This document shows positions 54,308-63,941 of a stretch of DNA of 64,000 bases, in pieces. This DNA is from Pseudomonadota bacterium (GTDB taxonomy: Bacteria; Pseudomonadota; Gammaproteobacteria; Burkholderiales; Ferrovaceae), in assembly GCA_021796835.1 (NCBI GenBank), contig JAKABO010000002.1, positions 1-64,000 on the forward strand, written 5' to 3'. The notes under the pieces were generated by a model. It saw only the letters and a program-made list of their open reading frames with translations. It had not been told where the DNA came from and made no database searches. The translations under genes and the position numbers were made by a program. Positions within the stretch are counted from its first letter, which is position 1. Each line of letters starts with the position of its first letter.

Positions 54308-57307
54308 ATGAATCATGGCGTAGAAGACCCCGTGCAACGAATCAAACAACTCCTTCAGGTTGCAAGCGATGGAATTCATATACTTGATCGCCAGGGTTTT
54401 CTGATCGAAGGCAGTGACTATTTTTTTACTCTGCTGGGATATTCTCGTGCTGAGGCCATTGGAATGCATGTGTCTCAATGGGACGCCCAGTGGACCCGAA
54501 AGGAAGTCATGAACGTCATCGACTTGAATTTTCAGTTGGGCGAAGGGGCCCACCGAACTTTTGAGTCTTTGCACCGCTGCAAGGACGGACGAATCGTCCC
54601 CGTAGAGATTACGGCCAGAAGTTATCACGCCGTCCTGGGCGAGCCTCTCCTGTATTGCTCTTCACGGGACATATCGGAACGGCGACAATTTGAGGCTACG
54701 TTGCGGTTCAAGCAGTTTGGCATCGATCATGCCGCCGAGCAGATGTTGTGGATCGATCGACAGGGCCGGATTTTGGATGCCAACGAATCCGCTTGTCGCC
54801 AACTGGGCTACGCCTATTCTGAACTGGTCCAGATGTCGGTGGGGGATCTGGATCCGTTTTTTACCCCAGATCAGTGGGGCAGACTCTGGGAAAAGTTGAA
54901 GGTGCACGGCACGATGTCCCTTGAATCCTCCCAACGACATCGAGATGGCTCAATCTTCCCTACCGAAGTACTGGCCAATTATTTTGAGTACGAAGGTGTG
55001 GAATATAATTGCATGCTGGTACGCGATATTTCACGACGGAAGGCCTATGAACAGCGTATTCAGCGACTGACCGACCTTTATCGTGCTCTCAGCGAAATCA
55101 ATCAGGCCATCGTACGCATGGAAACGAAGGATAAATTGTTTCCCTTGGTGTGCAGGGTGGCGGTGGAGTTTGCCGGGTTCGAAATGGCCTGGATCGGAGT
55201 GCCTTCGGAACGGCAGGATGCGATCATGCCTGAAGTATTCTACGGCACGGGGACAGATTATCTGGCAGGCCTCTCCTTCCCCCTGACGCCTTCCGACACG
55301 GGGCAACTCGGCCCCGCCGCCATGAGCTTTCGAGAAGCACGAAGTGTCTTCGTCAACGACTTCATGAACGATCCTCTGACCGCCCCCTGGAAAGCAAGGG
55401 CGCTGAGGTACGGATGGCGAAGCAGCGCTACTTTTCCGATCATTCAGGGAGATAAGGTAGTGGCAGTGATGGGCGTGTATGCGGCGACTAACGATGCTTT
55501 TCATGAGGAAGCCGTAACCGTTCTCGACGAAATGGTACGGGACATTGCTTTTGCCCTGGATACCTTTGACCGTGAATTGGCCAGAAAAAAAGCAGAGCAA
55601 TCCCTATATGAGCGAGAGCAGCATTTTCGGGCCTATTTTGAACGTTCCATGGTGGGAATGGCCACTTCAGGGGCCGGTCGGCGCTGGCTGGAGGTCAACC
55701 CCGCACTCTGTGAAATGCTGGGTTACAGCGCTGCCGAGTTGACAGCGATGTCCTGGGAGGACATTACCCATACCGAAGACCTGCTCCTCAATCAGCAGTT
55801 GTTTGAGCGGGTGGTTGCTGGCAAGTTGGACGAATATGAATTTGACAACAGGTTTTTCAATAAGAAGGGGGGTATCGTTCATGCGCATGTGGCCGTTCGT
55901 GCGGTGCGCAAACCTGCCGGCGAGTTGGACTATCTGGTCGTGTTGGTGGACAACACCACCCTGTTGCGGGAGCAACAGCGGGAACTCGAGCGACGGGTGT
56001 ATTACGATACCCTGACCAATTTGCCGAATCGTGCCTTGCTGACTGATCGGCTCGAGCATGCCCTGGCCCAGCTCAAACGTTCGAGTGGGCTGGTGGCCGT
56101 GTGTTTCATCGATCTGGATGGATTCAAACAGGTGAACGACGCCTATGGTCATGGATTGGGAGATCATCTTCTGGTAGCCGTGGGGAAAAGAATCCATGAC
56201 GTCTGTCGTACTACGGACACGGTTGCCCGTTTCGGTGGGGATGAATTCGTTGTGATCATCGAAGGGAACAGCGATCAGTCAGAGTGCCTGTCTCTTTTGC
56301 AACGGATTCAGGAAACCATCAGTCAGCCGTTTCAGATCGAAGGTCACTGGCTCCATATTTCGGCAAGCATCGGGGTCACGTTGTGTCCGGATGATGTGTC
56401 GGACGGTGAAGTATTGCTACGCCACGCAGATCAGGCCATGTATCTGGCCAAGCAGGCTGGGCGGGACAGGATCTACTTTTTTGACTCGCAAAGCGAACAT
56501 CTGATGCGGCACCGCATCCATACGCTGGAACGATTAGAACGGGCCCTCGCTCAGGGAGAGTTGCAGTTGTATTACCAACCCAAGGTGGATATGCATCAGG
56601 GGCGAGTGATTGGGCTGGAAGCGCTCGTCCGTTGGCACGATCCAATGCGGGGTCTGGTATTGCCCGGAGAATTCATTCCCTTGATCGAGGGCAGCCATTT
56701 CGAGGTGGTGTTGTCGGAATGGGTGGTGCGTCAAGCCCTGTGTCAGTTGTCCGAGTGGCATGGCATGGGGCTGGATTTGTCCCTGAGTGTCAATATTCCT
56801 GCGCCGCATCTGCGTTCCCCGGGGTTTGTGGATTTTATTCGCGACGAAATGGCCGACTACCCGCAACTTCCACTCCGCGCATTGGAATTGGAAATTCTGG
56901 AGACCGCCGCTCTGGGCGATCTCGATGCAGTCATTCAGAAGATGGTGGATTGTATGGGGTTTGGTGTGAGTTTTTCGATCGATGACTTTGGTACAGGGTA
57001 CGCTTCCCTTTCCTACCTGCGTCGGTTACCGGCGTCGATCATCAAGATCGATCAGGTGTTCATTCGTGACATGTTGCACGATCCTGAAGACCTTTCCATC
57101 GTCCAGGGGGTCATCGGGCTGGCCCAGGCATTCCACAAGTCTGTGCTGGCCGAAGGGGTGGAAACCGTCGCGCATGGTCGAAAACTTCTCGAGATGGGGT
57201 GCCCTCTGGCGCAAGGGTTCGGGATTGCTCGTCCCATGCCGTCCGCGGAAATTCCTGACTGGATTCGAACCTTCAGGGGATTCCCGGAAGAGCCGTCACA
57301 GCAGTAG
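54308..57307 (+). CDS. PAS/GAF sensor GGDEF-EAL cyclic-di-GMP protein
   Basis: 999-residue soluble signalling protein. Order is PAS (about 10-120), PAS (about 130-250), GAF (about 265-430), PAS (about 435-560), GGDEF (motif 643-647) and EAL (771-773). The cyclase site is intact and RTTD precedes it by five residues as an I-site. The EAL residues EALVRW, SVNIPAPHL, ELEILETAAL, IDDFGTGYASL, IKIDQVF and EGVETV are all kept. No membrane helix was seen, so it senses cytoplasmic signals. Its last 12 bases overlap the convergent EVE-domain gene. Confidence 0.92.
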   Translation: MNHGVEDPVQRIKQLLQVASDGIHILDRQGFLIEGSDYFFTLLGYSRAEAIGMHVSQWDAQWTRKEVMNVIDLNFQLGEGAHRTFESLHRCKDGRIVPVEITARSYHAVLGEPLLYCSSRDISERRQFEATLRFKQFGIDHAAEQMLWIDRQGRILDANESACRQLGYAYSELVQMSVGDLDPFFTPDQWGRLWEKLKVHGTMSLESSQRHRDGSIFPTEVLANYFEYEGVEYNCMLVRDISRRKAYEQRIQRLTDLYRALSEINQAIVRMETKDKLFPLVCRVAVEFAGFEMAWIGVPSERQDAIMPEVFYGTGTDYLAGLSFPLTPSDTGQLGPAAMSFREARSVFVNDFMNDPLTAPWKARALRYGWRSSATFPIIQGDKVVAVMGVYAATNDAFHEEAVTVLDEMVRDIAFALDTFDRELARKKAEQSLYEREQHFRAYFERSMVGMATSGAGRRWLEVNPALCEMLGYSAAELTAMSWEDITHTEDLLLNQQLFERVVAGKLDEYEFDNRFFNKKGGIVHAHVAVRAVRKPAGELDYLVVLVDNTTLLREQQRELERRVYYDTLTNLPNRALLTDRLEHALAQLKRSSGLVAVCFIDLDGFKQVNDAYGHGLGDHLLVAVGKRIHDVCRTTDTVARFGGDEFVVIIEGNSDQSECLSLLQRIQETISQPFQIEGHWLHISASIGVTLCPDDVSDGEVLLRHADQAMYLAKQAGRDRIYFFDSQSEHLMRHRIHTLERLERALAQGELQLYYQPKVDMHQGRVIGLEALVRWHDPMRGLVLPGEFIPLIEGSHFEVVLSEWVVRQALCQLSEWHGMGLDLSLSVNIPAPHLRSPGFVDFIRDEMADYPQLPLRALELEILETAALGDLDAVIQKMVDCMGFGVSFSIDDFGTGYASLSYLRRLPASIIKIDQVFIRDMLHDPEDLSIVQGVIGLAQAFHKSVLAEGVETVAHGRKLLEMGCPLAQGFGIARPMPSAEIPDWIRTFRGFPEEPSQQ

Positions 57308-57763
57308 GTTCTGGAGCGTTTCCCATTCCTGAGGCGTGACCGGGGTGATGGACAAACGATTTCCCTTGGCCAGCACGCGCAGGGTGTGCAGTTCAGGTGA
57401 CCGGCGCAGTTCGGCAAGGGTCAGCAGGCGTGTTTTTTTGACGGCTTGAACATGCACGCAGTGCCAGCGCGGATGCTCCGGGGTGGCACTGGGGTCGAAA
57501 TAGGGGGAAAGGGGATCGAACTGGCTGGCGTCGGGTTCGGCCAGTCGGGAGACGCGCGCCAATCCTGCAATGCCGGGTGCGGCGCAATTGGAATGATAAA
57601 ACAGGACCCCATCTCCCACTGCCATGTCGCGCATCATGAAATTTCGTGCCTGATAATTGCGTACGCCAAACCACGCCACTTCCTGATTGGGCAGGGTCAG
57701 CAAATCATCGAAACTCACTTCGGAAGGTTCGGATTTCATTAACCAGTAATGTATCTCGGCCAT
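57296..57763 (-). CDS. EVE domain-containing protein
   Basis: 155-residue PUA-like fold protein related to thymocyte nuclear protein 1; EVE domains bind modified bases in DNA or RNA. Family signature is HYWLMKSEPSEVSFDDL, AWFGVRNYQARNFMMRDMAVGD, VLFYHSNCAAPGIAGLARV and PRWHCVHVQAVKKTRLLTL. It stands alone, convergent with the c-di-GMP gene and 32 bases upstream of the efflux lipoprotein gene on the same strand. Its cellular role is unknown. Confidence 0.92.
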   Translation of the reverse strand: MAEIHYWLMKSEPSEVSFDDLLTLPNQEVAWFGVRNYQARNFMMRDMAVGDGVLFYHSNCAAPGIAGLARVSRLAEPDASQFDPLSPYFDPSATPEHPRWHCVHVQAVKKTRLLTLAELRRSPELHTLRVLAKGNRLSITPVTPQEWETLQNLLL

Positions 57764-57795
57764 GGGATGGGTGGCAGTCGTTCAGCAAATCGGTG

Positions 57796-59367
57796 TCAAG
57801 GGGTGGAGGGTTGAGGGGGAGAGGAGGGTGTGTTTTCGGAAAGCGCTTCCTTGCGTTTCCACCATCCTCCTCCCAGGGCCTGATAGAGAGCTGCCGTGTC
57901 GCCAAAGCGATTGACGCGCGCCTGCACCAGGGCCAATTCGGCCTGCTGAAAATTGATCAGGGCGGTAAGTTCGGCCTGAGCATTGACATAACCGACCTCC
58001 CGTTGTTGGCGGGTCAGGTCATAGGCGCGTCGGGCGGCTCGTTCCGTTTCGCTGGCCGCTTTCAGGGTGCGGGCATCTGCTTCGATGGCATGCAGGGTAT
58101 CGGCCACATTCTGGAAGGCGCCAATCACGGTGGTGCGGTATTGGGCAGCGGCTTCCCTGAGAGCGGCTTCGGCGGCGGTTTGATGAGCACTCAGGGTGCC
58201 GCCGTCAAAGAGGGTCTGGCTGACATCTCCGATCAGACTGAAGAAACCGGCACCATTGTGAAACATCTGGTTGAATGTGCTGGCTTCTCCCCCAATGAAT
58301 CCGAAGATCGTGAATTGAGGGAGGCGATTGGAGACGGCCACCCCCACCTGCGCGCTGGCATAGTGAAGTTGTTCCTCGGCCATGCGCACATCGGGACGCT
58401 GGTCCACCAATTGGGACGGCAAACTGAGTGGAAGGGAGGAAGGAAGGTGCAGGGAGGCCAACTCGAATTTTTGCGGGATATCCTGATTGGGTAACTGACC
58501 AGCCAGGGCACGCAGCAGATCACGGGTTTGTTCGAAGGCCTTTTCGAGCGGCGGCAAACTCTGCTCGGCCTGTGCCAGGGCGGTTTCCTGATTGGCGACA
58601 TCGATGTCCATGGCATAGCCCAAGCGCGCTTGATCCCTGAGAATGGTCAACATTTCGCGATTGGCCTCGATGATCCGGTGCGTGGCCTCCAACTGGGCGC
58701 GCAGGGAGGCTTCCTGCAGGGCGGCGGCCACCACGTTGGAGGCCAGGGTGATATAGGTGGCTTCCAACTGGTAGCGTTGCTGTTCTTCCTGAGCCTTCAT
58801 GGACTCAACCTGACGCCGGTTGGTCCCAAACACATCGGGGGTATACCCTACCATCAACTGGGCCGTATGAAAATTATAGTAGGCAGGACCGTTGTAGATA
58901 GGGCCCGCCGGGTTGCTGTAAGTCTGAATGACCTGGCCATTGCCCTGGATGCCGGGCGAGTTCCCTCCCATGTTTCCAGCCAGTTTGTTGCGTGAAGGCA
59001 TATAACTGACTCCCACGGTGGGGAAGAAGAACCCTTCCTGGGCGACGGTCATTGACTGGGCCTGAGCCAGGGCCGCCTGCGCTGCCGGGATGGTGGGGTT
59101 GTTTTTGAAGGCCAGTTCGATCAGGTCATTGATGTCCTTCGAATGAAACATCGTCCACCAGTCAAAGGGCAGGTCTTTCTGTACGTCAAAATGCTGGGAC
59201 TCTCCGGCGAGGCCTGGGGTGGCGGCGGAGGCCTCCAGTTTTTCCTGCGGGGTATAGCCGTTCGCCGTGGGTGCCTGCGGACGTTGGAAGTCTGGCCCCA
59301 TGGTGCACCCACCCAGGATGATCGCCAACAGGAGTGAGTTCGGAAAGAATGAGGGACAACGCAGCAT
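57796..59367 (-). CDS. NodT-family outer-membrane efflux lipoprotein
   Basis: TolC-like outer-membrane channel of a tripartite efflux system, 523 residues from ATG 59367. The lipoprotein signal peptide ends in AIILGG followed by Cys, then TMGPDFQRPQAP, the NodT/OprM hallmark. Two OEP domains carry the alanine- and glutamine-rich coiled coils (PAAQAALAQAQ, ALREAAAQYRTTVIGAFQNV). It is divergent from the adaptor and pump genes, so the system is split over two strands with a shared 132-base regulatory gap (59368-59499). Confidence 0.93.
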   Translation of the reverse strand: MLRCPSFFPNSLLLAIILGGCTMGPDFQRPQAPTANGYTPQEKLEASAATPGLAGESQHFDVQKDLPFDWWTMFHSKDINDLIELAFKNNPTIPAAQAALAQAQSMTVAQEGFFFPTVGVSYMPSRNKLAGNMGGNSPGIQGNGQVIQTYSNPAGPIYNGPAYYNFHTAQLMVGYTPDVFGTNRRQVESMKAQEEQQRYQLEATYITLASNVVAAALQEASLRAQLEATHRIIEANREMLTILRDQARLGYAMDIDVANQETALAQAEQSLPPLEKAFEQTRDLLRALAGQLPNQDIPQKFELASLHLPSSLPLSLPSQLVDQRPDVRMAEEQLHYASAQVGVAVSNRLPQFTIFGFIGGEASTFNQMFHNGAGFFSLIGDVSQTLFDGGTLSAHQTAAEAALREAAAQYRTTVIGAFQNVADTLHAIEADARTLKAASETERAARRAYDLTRQQREVGYVNAQAELTALINFQQAELALVQARVNRFGDTAALYQALGGGWWKRKEALSENTPSSPPQPSTP

Positions 59368-59499
59368 GACGCAAGGGCTCCAAGTCTGATGGGGGCAGTG
59401 TACGAGGGTTCCAGCCCCATGAAAACTGTGATTTGTCACAGTAGACGAGGGGAGATGAAAGTCGCATCATTGCGCCAAAATTGGCAGGAGTTCGAGGGT

Positions 59500-60702
59500 A
59501 TGACGTTCAAGCATCAAAAATGGGTGATTCCGGGAGGCATCGTCGCCGTCGTCGTGAGCACACTGATCTATTTCTTCAGTGGCAGTACTCAACCTTCCTC
59601 AGGCAAGGACAATTCTTCCATCGAACCGAAGGTGTCCGGGCAAACGTTGCAATTGACGGATGCCCAGATGGCGCTGGTCAAAGTGGCGCCCGCCACCCTG
59701 CACCCTTTTCTGGCGCAACGGGAGGCCATGGGGGTCATCGCCTTCGATGATGACCAGACCGTACAGGTCTATCCTCCGTATCCGGGTAAAATTCTTCGAA
59801 GATTCAAAGAGGTTGGTGATTTTGTCCGAAAAGGGGAGACGCTCTATACCCTCGATAGCCCCGACCTGATCCAGGCGGAATCCACCCTGATTGCGGCGGC
59901 GGGGGTGCGCGAATTGACGACCCGCGTGCTGGAGCGTGCCAAACAACTTATCGCACTCAAGGGACTGGCGGAAAAGGATTACCAGCAGGCCGTTGCAGAC
60001 CAGCAAACGGCGGAGGGGAATTACAATGCTGCACGGAATGCCCTGCATTTGTTCGGTAAGTCCGCCCAGGAGATCGACCGTATCGAGGCAACCCGCAAGG
60101 TGGATTCGATCCTGGCCATTCCCAGCCCCCTCGATGGACGCGTGACGGTAGTTGCCATGTCTGCTGCAGCGGGAACCTACGTGCAACCGGGTACGGCTCC
60201 TGCGCCCTACGCCGTTTCCGACCTTTCCACGGTGTGGATGCTGGCCAATGTGGCTGAAACCGACATCCCGCTTCTGGAAGTCGGGGAATCCGTGATCGTG
60301 CGGGTCATGGCCTTTTCCCAACGAACATTCCAGGCAAAGATCGACAAAATCGGGACGGTGGTGGACTCCAATACCCACCGTCTCCAGGTACGCTGTGTGG
60401 TCCGGGATCCCCGTCATGAATTGCATCCCGGGATGATGGCGACCTTTACCATTCGCACGGGGGCCGATATGCAGTCGGTGGGGCTCCCTGAGGGCGGGGT
60501 GGTGCGAGAAGGGGATGGATCTTACAGTGCCTGGGTGGCCGAGGGGCAACACCGTTTCAGGCGGCGCTCGGTGACCATCGGCATTCGACAGGAAAATCTG
60601 ATGCAGATTCTGGAAGGCGTTCGGCCGGGAGAGCAGGTGGCTACCGACGGGGCGATCTTTCTGAGCAACGCTTTTGCGGTCAGCGCCTCGACGGGCGAGT
60701 GA
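59500..60702 (+). CDS. RND efflux membrane-fusion (adaptor) protein
   Basis: Periplasmic adaptor of the HlyD/CusB-CzcB type, 400 residues from ATG 59500 (AGGAG 9 bases upstream; an earlier in-frame ATG at 59455 has weaker spacing). An N-terminal helix (VIPGGIVAVVVSTLIYFFSG) anchors it, then barrel-sandwich segments around YPPYPGKILRRFKEVGDFVRKGETLYTL and a coiled coil, and a C-terminal IPSPLDGRVTVVAMSAAAG / DLSTVWMLANVAETDIPLLEVG. No cysteine- or methionine-rich metal site was noticed at the N-terminus, unlike CusB. Confidence 0.92.
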   Translation: MTFKHQKWVIPGGIVAVVVSTLIYFFSGSTQPSSGKDNSSIEPKVSGQTLQLTDAQMALVKVAPATLHPFLAQREAMGVIAFDDDQTVQVYPPYPGKILRRFKEVGDFVRKGETLYTLDSPDLIQAESTLIAAAGVRELTTRVLERAKQLIALKGLAEKDYQQAVADQQTAEGNYNAARNALHLFGKSAQEIDRIEATRKVDSILAIPSPLDGRVTVVAMSAAAGTYVQPGTAPAPYAVSDLSTVWMLANVAETDIPLLEVGESVIVRVMAFSQRTFQAKIDKIGTVVDSNTHRLQVRCVVRDPRHELHPGMMATFTIRTGADMQSVGLPEGGVVREGDGSYSAWVAEGQHRFRRRSVTIGIRQENLMQILEGVRPGEQVATDGAIFLSNAFAVSASTGE

Positions 60703-60714
60703 GGGTAGAGAGCC

Positions 60715-63700
60715 GTGTTGAAAAGCATTCTGTTGTTTTCGCTGTCCCGTCGTCCGATTGTGTTATTGGGGCTCCTGGTATTCGTTGCCGGTGGGGTCAT
60801 GGCCTACCTGAAACTCAATGTGGAAGCCTATCCCAATCCGGCCCCGGTGATTCTCGAGATTACGGCCCAGGCACCCGGTCTCTCGGCCGAGGAAATGGAA
60901 CGGTACTACACGGTGCCCATGGAAGTGGGGTTGGCGGCAACGCCGGGGGTCGATAACATCCGATCTACGTCCTTCTATGGACTGTCGTTTATTCGCGTCA
61001 CCTTCAAATACGGCATCGATTATTATTTTGCCTATACTCAGGCCGCCCTGAGCCTGCAACAGAATGTCAGCCTGCCCAACAATGTTTCCCCCCAAATCCA
61101 GGCATCCAGTCTGGTGGGGGAAATTTTTCGGTATCAGGTCGTGGGCCCCCCCCATTTTGGCTTGACCAACCTTCGCACGGTTCAGGATTGGGTGTTGCAA
61201 CGGCGCTTGCTGACGGTTCCGGGGGTGGTTCAGGTCAACAGTTGGGGTGGGGCCACCAAGGAATTCGACGTAGAAGCGGACCTGCATAAACTGGAAGCCT
61301 ACAACATTACCATTCCCCAAATGGTGGCGGCCATCGGCAACGCCAACATCAACGTGGGAGGGCGGACCATCAATATCGGCCAGCAGTCCCTCAATATACG
61401 GGGGGTTGGCTTGATCGATACCGGGGGAGCGCTGGATCTGACCCAGGGACGACGGGTGACCGATGTGGAAAACATCGTGCTTACACAGTCCAACGGGACA
61501 CCGGTACTGGTCAAGGATGTGGCTCGGGTCAAGGTGGGGGTGGTGCCCCGCTTGAGCAAGGCCGGACGCGATCGCCAGGATGATGTGGTGGCTGCCATCG
61601 TGGTGATGAACCGTACCATGCAAACCAACGACGTGGTGGCCCGGGTCAAGGCCGAAGTGGAAAAAATCAACCGTGACGGCAGTCTTCCTCCGGGTGTCAA
61701 GATCGTTCCTTTCTATGACCGGACTTCCCTGGTCAATGTCACCACCCACACCGTACTGCATAACCTGATCTTCGGATGTCTGCTCGTTTTCTTCATTCAG
61801 TGGGTTTTTCTGGGAGACCTGCGAAGTGCGCTCATCGTCGGAGTCAATATCCCGTTTGCCCTGTTTTTCAGCATCATCCTGTTGGTCATGACGGGGGAAT
61901 CCGCCAACCTGCTTTCTCTGGGTGCGGTGGATTTCGGCATCATTGTGGATTCGGCCGTCATCCTGGTGGAAAACATCTTCCATAATTTCCAGAAAAACAA
62001 GGAGGATCGCAGTGCCTTGCTCGAGGCCTTACTGGAGGGGAATGAACGGGGGGACAGCCGGATTCTGGAACACGGCTATGGGTGGACCAACCGACTGCGC
62101 ATGATTTTCATCAGTGTCCTGCAGGTGGATCGAGCCATTATCTTTTCGACCATGATCACCGTGGCCGCTTTCCTGCCCCTCTTTACCATGGAGGGTGTGG
62201 AGGGTCAGATTTTCGGTCCGATGGCGCGTACCTACGGATACGCCCTGGCTGGGGCCCTGATTGCGACCTTTACCATTACGCCCGTTCTCTCTTCCTTTTT
62301 GTTGCCCAAGGAGGTGCGCGATACGGAAACCCTGGTGGTGCGTTGGCTGCGCGGGCGTTATGTGCCCATTCTGCGCTGGGCCCTGGCACATCGTCAGGCA
62401 ACCATACTGGGGGGGATGGCCTTTTTGGGGGTCGCAGCGATCCTGTTGCGTTTGATCGGATCGGAATTTCTTCCTGCCCTCGAGGAAGGAAATTTGTGGA
62501 TCCGGGCGACCATGCCGCCCACCATTTCACTGGAAGCGGGAATGCCGACCGTGACCCGGATCCGACAGATCCTGGACTCCTATCCCGAAGTCATTACGGT
62601 GGTTTCTCAGCATGGTCGGCCAGATAACGGGAGTGATGCTTCCAGTTTTGGGAATGCGGAATTTTTCGTGCCACTGAAACCCATGGAGGACTGGCCGGCC
62701 GGTGTGACCAAGGAAAAATTGGTGGCGGAATTGCAGAAGCGGTTCGCGCAGGAATTTGTGGGGATAGAATTCAACTTTTCACAGTATATTCAAGATAATG
62801 TGGAAGAGGGTCTGTCGGGGGTCAAGGGGGCCAATTCGGTCAAGATCCTGGGCCCGGATCTGGTGGTGCTGGAAAAACTGGCCGATCGGGTGCACGATGA
62901 ACTGGCCAAGGTCAAGGGGATTGCGGACCTGGGTGTTTTTCGAATCATGGGGCAACCCAATCTCAATATCGTGGTGGACCGGGTGCGGGCTGCCCGTTAC
63001 GGGCTCAATACCGGCGATGTCAATACGGTGGTCCAGGCGGCTCTGGGTGGCGCCCAGACCACAACGTTGATGGAAAGCGACCGGCAATTTTCCCTGGTGG
63101 TACGTCTGGCACCCGAGTTCAGACAGAATATCGATTCGATCCGTCAACTGAAAGTGGCCTATCAAACCCCGACGGGTACCAATGCCTACATTCCCCTCAG
63201 CGAGGTGGCGAATATTTCTCTCGATACAGGCGCTTCTTACATCTATCATGAAAAAAACCAGCGTTTCATCCCGGTCAAATTCAGTGTGCGCGGACGGGAT
63301 ATCGGGAGTACGGTACTGGAAGCTCAGCAGGTCGTTGCGCGTCAGGTTCCCTTGCCGCAGGGGTACCGGATCGAGTGGGCCGGAGAGTTTGATGAATTGC
63401 AGCAGGCCAAACAGCGGCTTTTTGTGGTGGTTCCCATCGCCCTGGGCCTGATCCTGGTCTTGCTCTATGGTTTGTTCAATTCCGTGCGAGACAGCCTTCT
63501 GGTACTGGTGGCCATTCCCTTCTCCGCAGCAGGGGGGGTCATTGCCCTGTACCTGACGGGTTTGGATCTGAGCATCTCGGCGGCCATCGGTTTTGTTTCC
63601 CTGTTTGGCGTTTCGGTCATGAACGGCATTCTCATCATGACCTACTTCAATGGTCTGGTGAATTCGGGCATGCTTGCAGAGGAAGCCATGTTTACGGCGG

Positions 63701-63933
63701 CTGAGAAGCGCATGCGCCCACTTCTCATGACGGCGCTGTCGGCATGTATCGGACTGCTTCCTGCCGCGTTGTCACACGGCATCGGAAGCCAGGTACAACG
63801 GCCCCTGGCCATGGTGGTGGTGGGGGGGATGTTGCTGGGGCCGATCATGTTGCTGGTGGTGGCGCCTGCCTTGCAGATGGTATTCCTTGACAAGAGCCGG
63901 GGTAAACCCCGGGCCAGGCCAATGGATGAATGA
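60715..63933 (+). CDS. CzcA/CusA-type heavy-metal-efflux RND transporter
   Basis: Proton-driven inner-membrane pump of 1072 residues from GTG 60715, 12 bases after the adaptor. Twelve membrane helices are split by two large periplasmic loops, the usual RND duplication. Helix 4 carries DFG at 406-408, Asp412 and Glu419-Asn420 (DFGIIVDSAVILVEN), the signature of the heavy-metal HME family rather than the hydrophobic HAE type. Residue 413 is serine where CzcA/CusA have glycine. LFGVSVMNGILIMTYFNGL is in the second half. The substrate cation cannot be read from sequence. Confidence 0.93.
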   Translation: MLKSILLFSLSRRPIVLLGLLVFVAGGVMAYLKLNVEAYPNPAPVILEITAQAPGLSAEEMERYYTVPMEVGLAATPGVDNIRSTSFYGLSFIRVTFKYGIDYYFAYTQAALSLQQNVSLPNNVSPQIQASSLVGEIFRYQVVGPPHFGLTNLRTVQDWVLQRRLLTVPGVVQVNSWGGATKEFDVEADLHKLEAYNITIPQMVAAIGNANINVGGRTINIGQQSLNIRGVGLIDTGGALDLTQGRRVTDVENIVLTQSNGTPVLVKDVARVKVGVVPRLSKAGRDRQDDVVAAIVVMNRTMQTNDVVARVKAEVEKINRDGSLPPGVKIVPFYDRTSLVNVTTHTVLHNLIFGCLLVFFIQWVFLGDLRSALIVGVNIPFALFFSIILLVMTGESANLLSLGAVDFGIIVDSAVILVENIFHNFQKNKEDRSALLEALLEGNERGDSRILEHGYGWTNRLRMIFISVLQVDRAIIFSTMITVAAFLPLFTMEGVEGQIFGPMARTYGYALAGALIATFTITPVLSSFLLPKEVRDTETLVVRWLRGRYVPILRWALAHRQATILGGMAFLGVAAILLRLIGSEFLPALEEGNLWIRATMPPTISLEAGMPTVTRIRQILDSYPEVITVVSQHGRPDNGSDASSFGNAEFFVPLKPMEDWPAGVTKEKLVAELQKRFAQEFVGIEFNFSQYIQDNVEEGLSGVKGANSVKILGPDLVVLEKLADRVHDELAKVKGIADLGVFRIMGQPNLNIVVDRVRAARYGLNTGDVNTVVQAALGGAQTTTLMESDRQFSLVVRLAPEFRQNIDSIRQLKVAYQTPTGTNAYIPLSEVANISLDTGASYIYHEKNQRFIPVKFSVRGRDIGSTVLEAQQVVARQVPLPQGYRIEWAGEFDELQQAKQRLFVVVPIALGLILVLLYGLFNSVRDSLLVLVAIPFSAAGGVIALYLTGLDLSISAAIGFVSLFGVSVMNGILIMTYFNGLVNSGMLAEEAMFTAAEKRMRPLLMTALSACIGLLPAALSHGIGSQVQRPLAMVVVGGMLLGPIMLLVVAPALQMVFLDKSRGKPRARPMDE

Positions 63934-63941
63934 AGCTGGCG

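Noticed and set aside
54071..54628. 185-codon minus-strand frame across the cluster's right border
   Set aside because: Overlaps the start of the large c-di-GMP gene, which is strongly supported; the non-overlapping part shows no domain.
60763..61983. 406-codon minus-strand frame opposite the RND pump
   Set aside because: His- and Gln-rich shadow of the pump gene with no domain.
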